Positions 61,426 to 64,000 of a stretch of DNA of 64,000 nucleotides are shown here, one piece after another. The notes beneath the pieces were generated by a model, which was given only the letters and a program-made list of their open reading frames with translations, ran no database searches and had not been told where the DNA came from. The stretch is from Pempheris klunzingeri. Its lineage: Eukaryota > Chordata > Actinopteri > Acropomatiformes > Pempheridae. The position numbers were made by a program, and so were the translations under genes. Positions within the stretch are counted from its first letter, which is position 1. Each line of letters opens with the position of its first letter. The stretch covers positions 11,050,501-11,114,500 of the forward strand of contig NC_092016.1 in assembly GCF_042242105.1 (NCBI RefSeq). Reading direction: 5' to 3'.

Positions 61426-63861
61426 ATGCCCGGCCACAGGAGGCAGGTTGGTGTTCCTCATACATGCAAATACAGAGATTTTATGGACACGTAATGGTGC
61501 TGTTCTCAGGTCAGCTTCTGCTTTAAAGCTTCTGTTGTGTGGCCACAAGGCCTGCTGTCTTAAACATGCACTTCTCAGACCTAAGAGCTCCAAGAGAAGC
61601 TCATTTTACTGCTGGACAAGACCCACCCTAACTCAAATCAACACCAGAGCACATAGTAATGTTTAAATATGAATGGGGATTGAATGGGATTGTATTTCTA
61701 GGTCTGCCACACCTTTATTGTTTTACATGTAATATTGTGTTAGTGTGTGTGTGTGGATTGCTCTGTGAGTGAATAGCACAGATTGGCATGATGGTGTTAT
61801 ATCTACATGCCACACCGCTCAGTCAGGCTAGGTTCACCCTCCTCACTGAGAGTCCTCCACAGTGAGTCAGGATCACCACAGGCTTTTCTCAGCACAGTGG
61901 CATTCACTGACACACCCCCCACGTCACAGTTAGACAGGATTCTTTACTGGATGGTGACCTTTCTGCAGATTTTCACACATCACTGGAATGGTGAAACCAA
62001 ATTATCCCTATTAATAAAACCATTATGTATCAGTCACACTTTTCATATCTTTTTTAAAATCGTCGACTCACGATGTGTGAATTTCTCAAACTGACCCCTC
62101 CTTGTATTATTTGTCAATATTTTGTCATATAGCCTAGTATTGAATTCCTGGAATTAATGGGAGTGGTGAGAGAGAACGGCAACGAACAGTCGTCACTTCC
62201 TCCTGTGGTAAGAATTTAATGTGTTCGCTTTAACAACATGCCAAGTAGTGTTGAGACTGACCCATGTGGTGTCTGAAAGTCATCGATACCTTCTTGTCAC
62301 ACAGCACACTCCACTCTCGTACGACTACGTCCTGGTCGCCAAAACAATTGACAACCAGGAGAGAGAGGCGTTCAAGAAGCAAACAGAGTACATCGAACAA
62401 CTGAAAAAAAAGAACCTGAAAGTCACAGTAAGTCTTTAGTAACAAACAAAAACGTGTCTTTACTGCTGTGAAGACTACATGACTCATTCATTCACTTATC
62501 TCGTCTTTGCTCATTCCTCTCGTAGAAAATTATAGACGATGACCTCGTCTTCTATGGGATTCAAGCACCTAAAGAAATTTTTGAGAAGTACAGGTATCTG
62601 CTCAAAGTGTCAGATGCGTGTAACTGGAGCTCGGATCAGAACGTCGTGCCGCTCAGCACCAGGTAAAACATGTTGCCGAAGCTATTTTTGACATTTTAAG
62701 CAATTGCTGATGCTGTTTGAGACGTCTCTGCTTCTAGTTTTTTCTAAATATGTCATATGGAGATGAGATCTTACTGGTAGTTGTGCTTTTATGAATTTGG
62801 CATTCTGAAGGATCTATAAGCCCTGCTGTTCTTTGTCATTGCTAAGAGTCACATTTTCAAAGGCTGATGAATGAATGAATGAATGAATGAATGAATGAAG
62901 TTTTAGTGACTCTTGCTGCAAGTTCATGTTAATAAGTGATACTCGTCTTCGTTTCAGGATAAGGATTGTCCATTTCATCTTGAATCACACGCCGATCCGT
63001 TCAGGAGGTGAGGTTTTACTACCCCAATACTCCCCAGGTAACCGGACACCTAATATTTCTCTTTCATGTTATTCTTCTCGCCTGTTCTTCCCAGAGGGTT
63101 TGCGGGACCTTATGAAGATGAAGGTTTTCGAGGCAAGGTTCTGCTTACATGAGGTGAAACTCGTCCTTCCTACAGACCGTATGACATATGATCGTGATCT
63201 GTCCTCAAGATTGCATGAATGAAGAGCAGAAACATGATCCACACATCCTCATGCTTGAGATAGTAACACTATTATCCACTGATAAGTCTCTTTTCATGTG
63301 GCCACCAAAATGTTTTGCTCTTCTTGAAAACATCTAAAATTATGAAGTGAAACTTGGCAGTGGCTTCTCAAAACAATACGTTGCTGCCAAAAAAAACGTC
63401 TTTGTTCACAGATTCGCTGTGTGAGTCATATTAATGCAGTGAGACATTCAGTGCATCAAGTGGGCATGTGTGTGAGCATGCATCGATGCACATGTGCACA
63501 TATAAGGAGGTGAAGTCGTTTCCACAAAATTAAATATCCAGAAAATCAAAATGTAAATATAGTTTCAAAGCTTATTTGAATAATTAGACACATGCAATTG
63601 GATGTTTATTTGATTATCGTAATTGTTTAAATAAGCTTGTAAAATCAGCAAGAGAAGAAGTACATCATGTTTTTCTATTGTTACATTGTAAGCCTCTCTT
63701 TTCAATTTGACGATATGCTGTGTTCAACCATATGTATGAAGCTCTTCTTCATGTTGTTTTTTTTTGTGCTTCTGTTCTCAGAAAAAGAAACAGAGAGAGC
63801 TGAAGGAGAGCTGGGCGCGATGGACAGCCTGTCTCCAAGGGCAACCCATAACTGCTGTCAG
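61426..63861 (+). CDS. ano9: Anoctamin-9 (ANO9/TMEM16J), N-terminal seven coding exons, 3' partial
   Basis: ANO9 is a TMEM16 family protein reported as a cation channel and phospholipid scramblase, mainly epithelial. Exons: 61426-61446, 62133-62207, 62305-62427, 62526-62662, 62958-63007, 63095-63153, 63782-63861. All are GT-AG and in phase, giving 181 codons plus two bases before the window ends. The encoded part is the cytosolic anoctamin dimerisation domain: DYVLVAKT near residue 39, RIRIVHFIL, DLMKMKVFEARFCLH, and KESWARWTACLQGQPI, which stops just before the first membrane helix. These match human ANO9 (DYVLVAQ, RIRIVNFV, DLMKDGVFEARFPLH, KKTWARW) better than ANO5. Start: M-P-G-H-R-R-Q, chosen for its Kozak context (A at -3), donor phase and the TATA box upstream; a Met in exon 2 (62158) is an alternative. 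Divergent from ano5. Confidence 0.86.
62868..62899. repeat. (TGAA)8 tetranucleotide repeat in an ano9 intron
   Basis: Eight perfect units about 60 bases before the exon starting at 62958. Confidence 0.95.
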
Positions 63862-64000
63862 GTTTGGACTACAGCACAACAGCCTATTCATTACTCTGCT
63901 TTTTACAGTTGCAGTTATTGCTGCATTATTGTTTTCCGTGTCACCCTATTGTGAAGTAGGTTCAAGTATTTACAAGACAACAGCAATAATCATGTTACCC

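Overview
The window looks like nuclear DNA of a ray-finned fish, most likely a percomorph teleost. Genes are split into short exons with vertebrate splice sites, introns are compact, dinucleotide microsatellites are frequent, and the interspersed repeats are of teleost type. Seven genes are recognised. I rebuilt exon by exon the models of gas2, slc17a6, the receptor, ano5 and the start of ano9, and each stays in phase across every junction.

Layout, left to right: (1) 93-160 (+), a probable last coding exon of svip with a 3' UTR and poly(A) signal near 1340. (2) 2959-14608 (-), gas2, a microtubule/actin linker, with a probable non-coding first exon near 18.5-18.85 kb. (3) 19704-20735 (+), intronless fancf of the Fanconi anaemia core complex, divergent from gas2 across a short NRF1/ETS promoter. 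(4) 20.8-28.85 kb, a gene-free interval with repeats and possible conserved non-coding elements. (5) 28852-36897 (-), slc17a6 (VGLUT2), 12 exons, with an RE1/NRSF silencer about 450 bp upstream of its start codon. (6) 38039-39361 (-), a two-exon class A GPCR of uncertain subtype. (7) 41407-57005 (-), ano5, 21 exons, 960 residues. (8) 57.0-61.4 kb, intergenic, holding a complete non-autonomous hAT element with an 8-bp target duplication. (9) 61426 to the right edge (+), ano9, only the N-terminal cytosolic part.

The order and orientations svip-gas2-fancf-slc17a6-ano5 match human 11p14.3, inverted. The GPCR between slc17a6 and ano5 and the presence of ano9 beyond ano5 differ from the human arrangement as I know it. 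I see no operon-like functional grouping. The genes serve unrelated jobs (cytoskeleton, DNA repair, glutamate loading of synaptic vesicles, membrane lipid/ion handling), so the interest lies in the conserved block and its local regulation. I found no CRISPR array, tRNA, rRNA, retrovirus or other virus-derived element.
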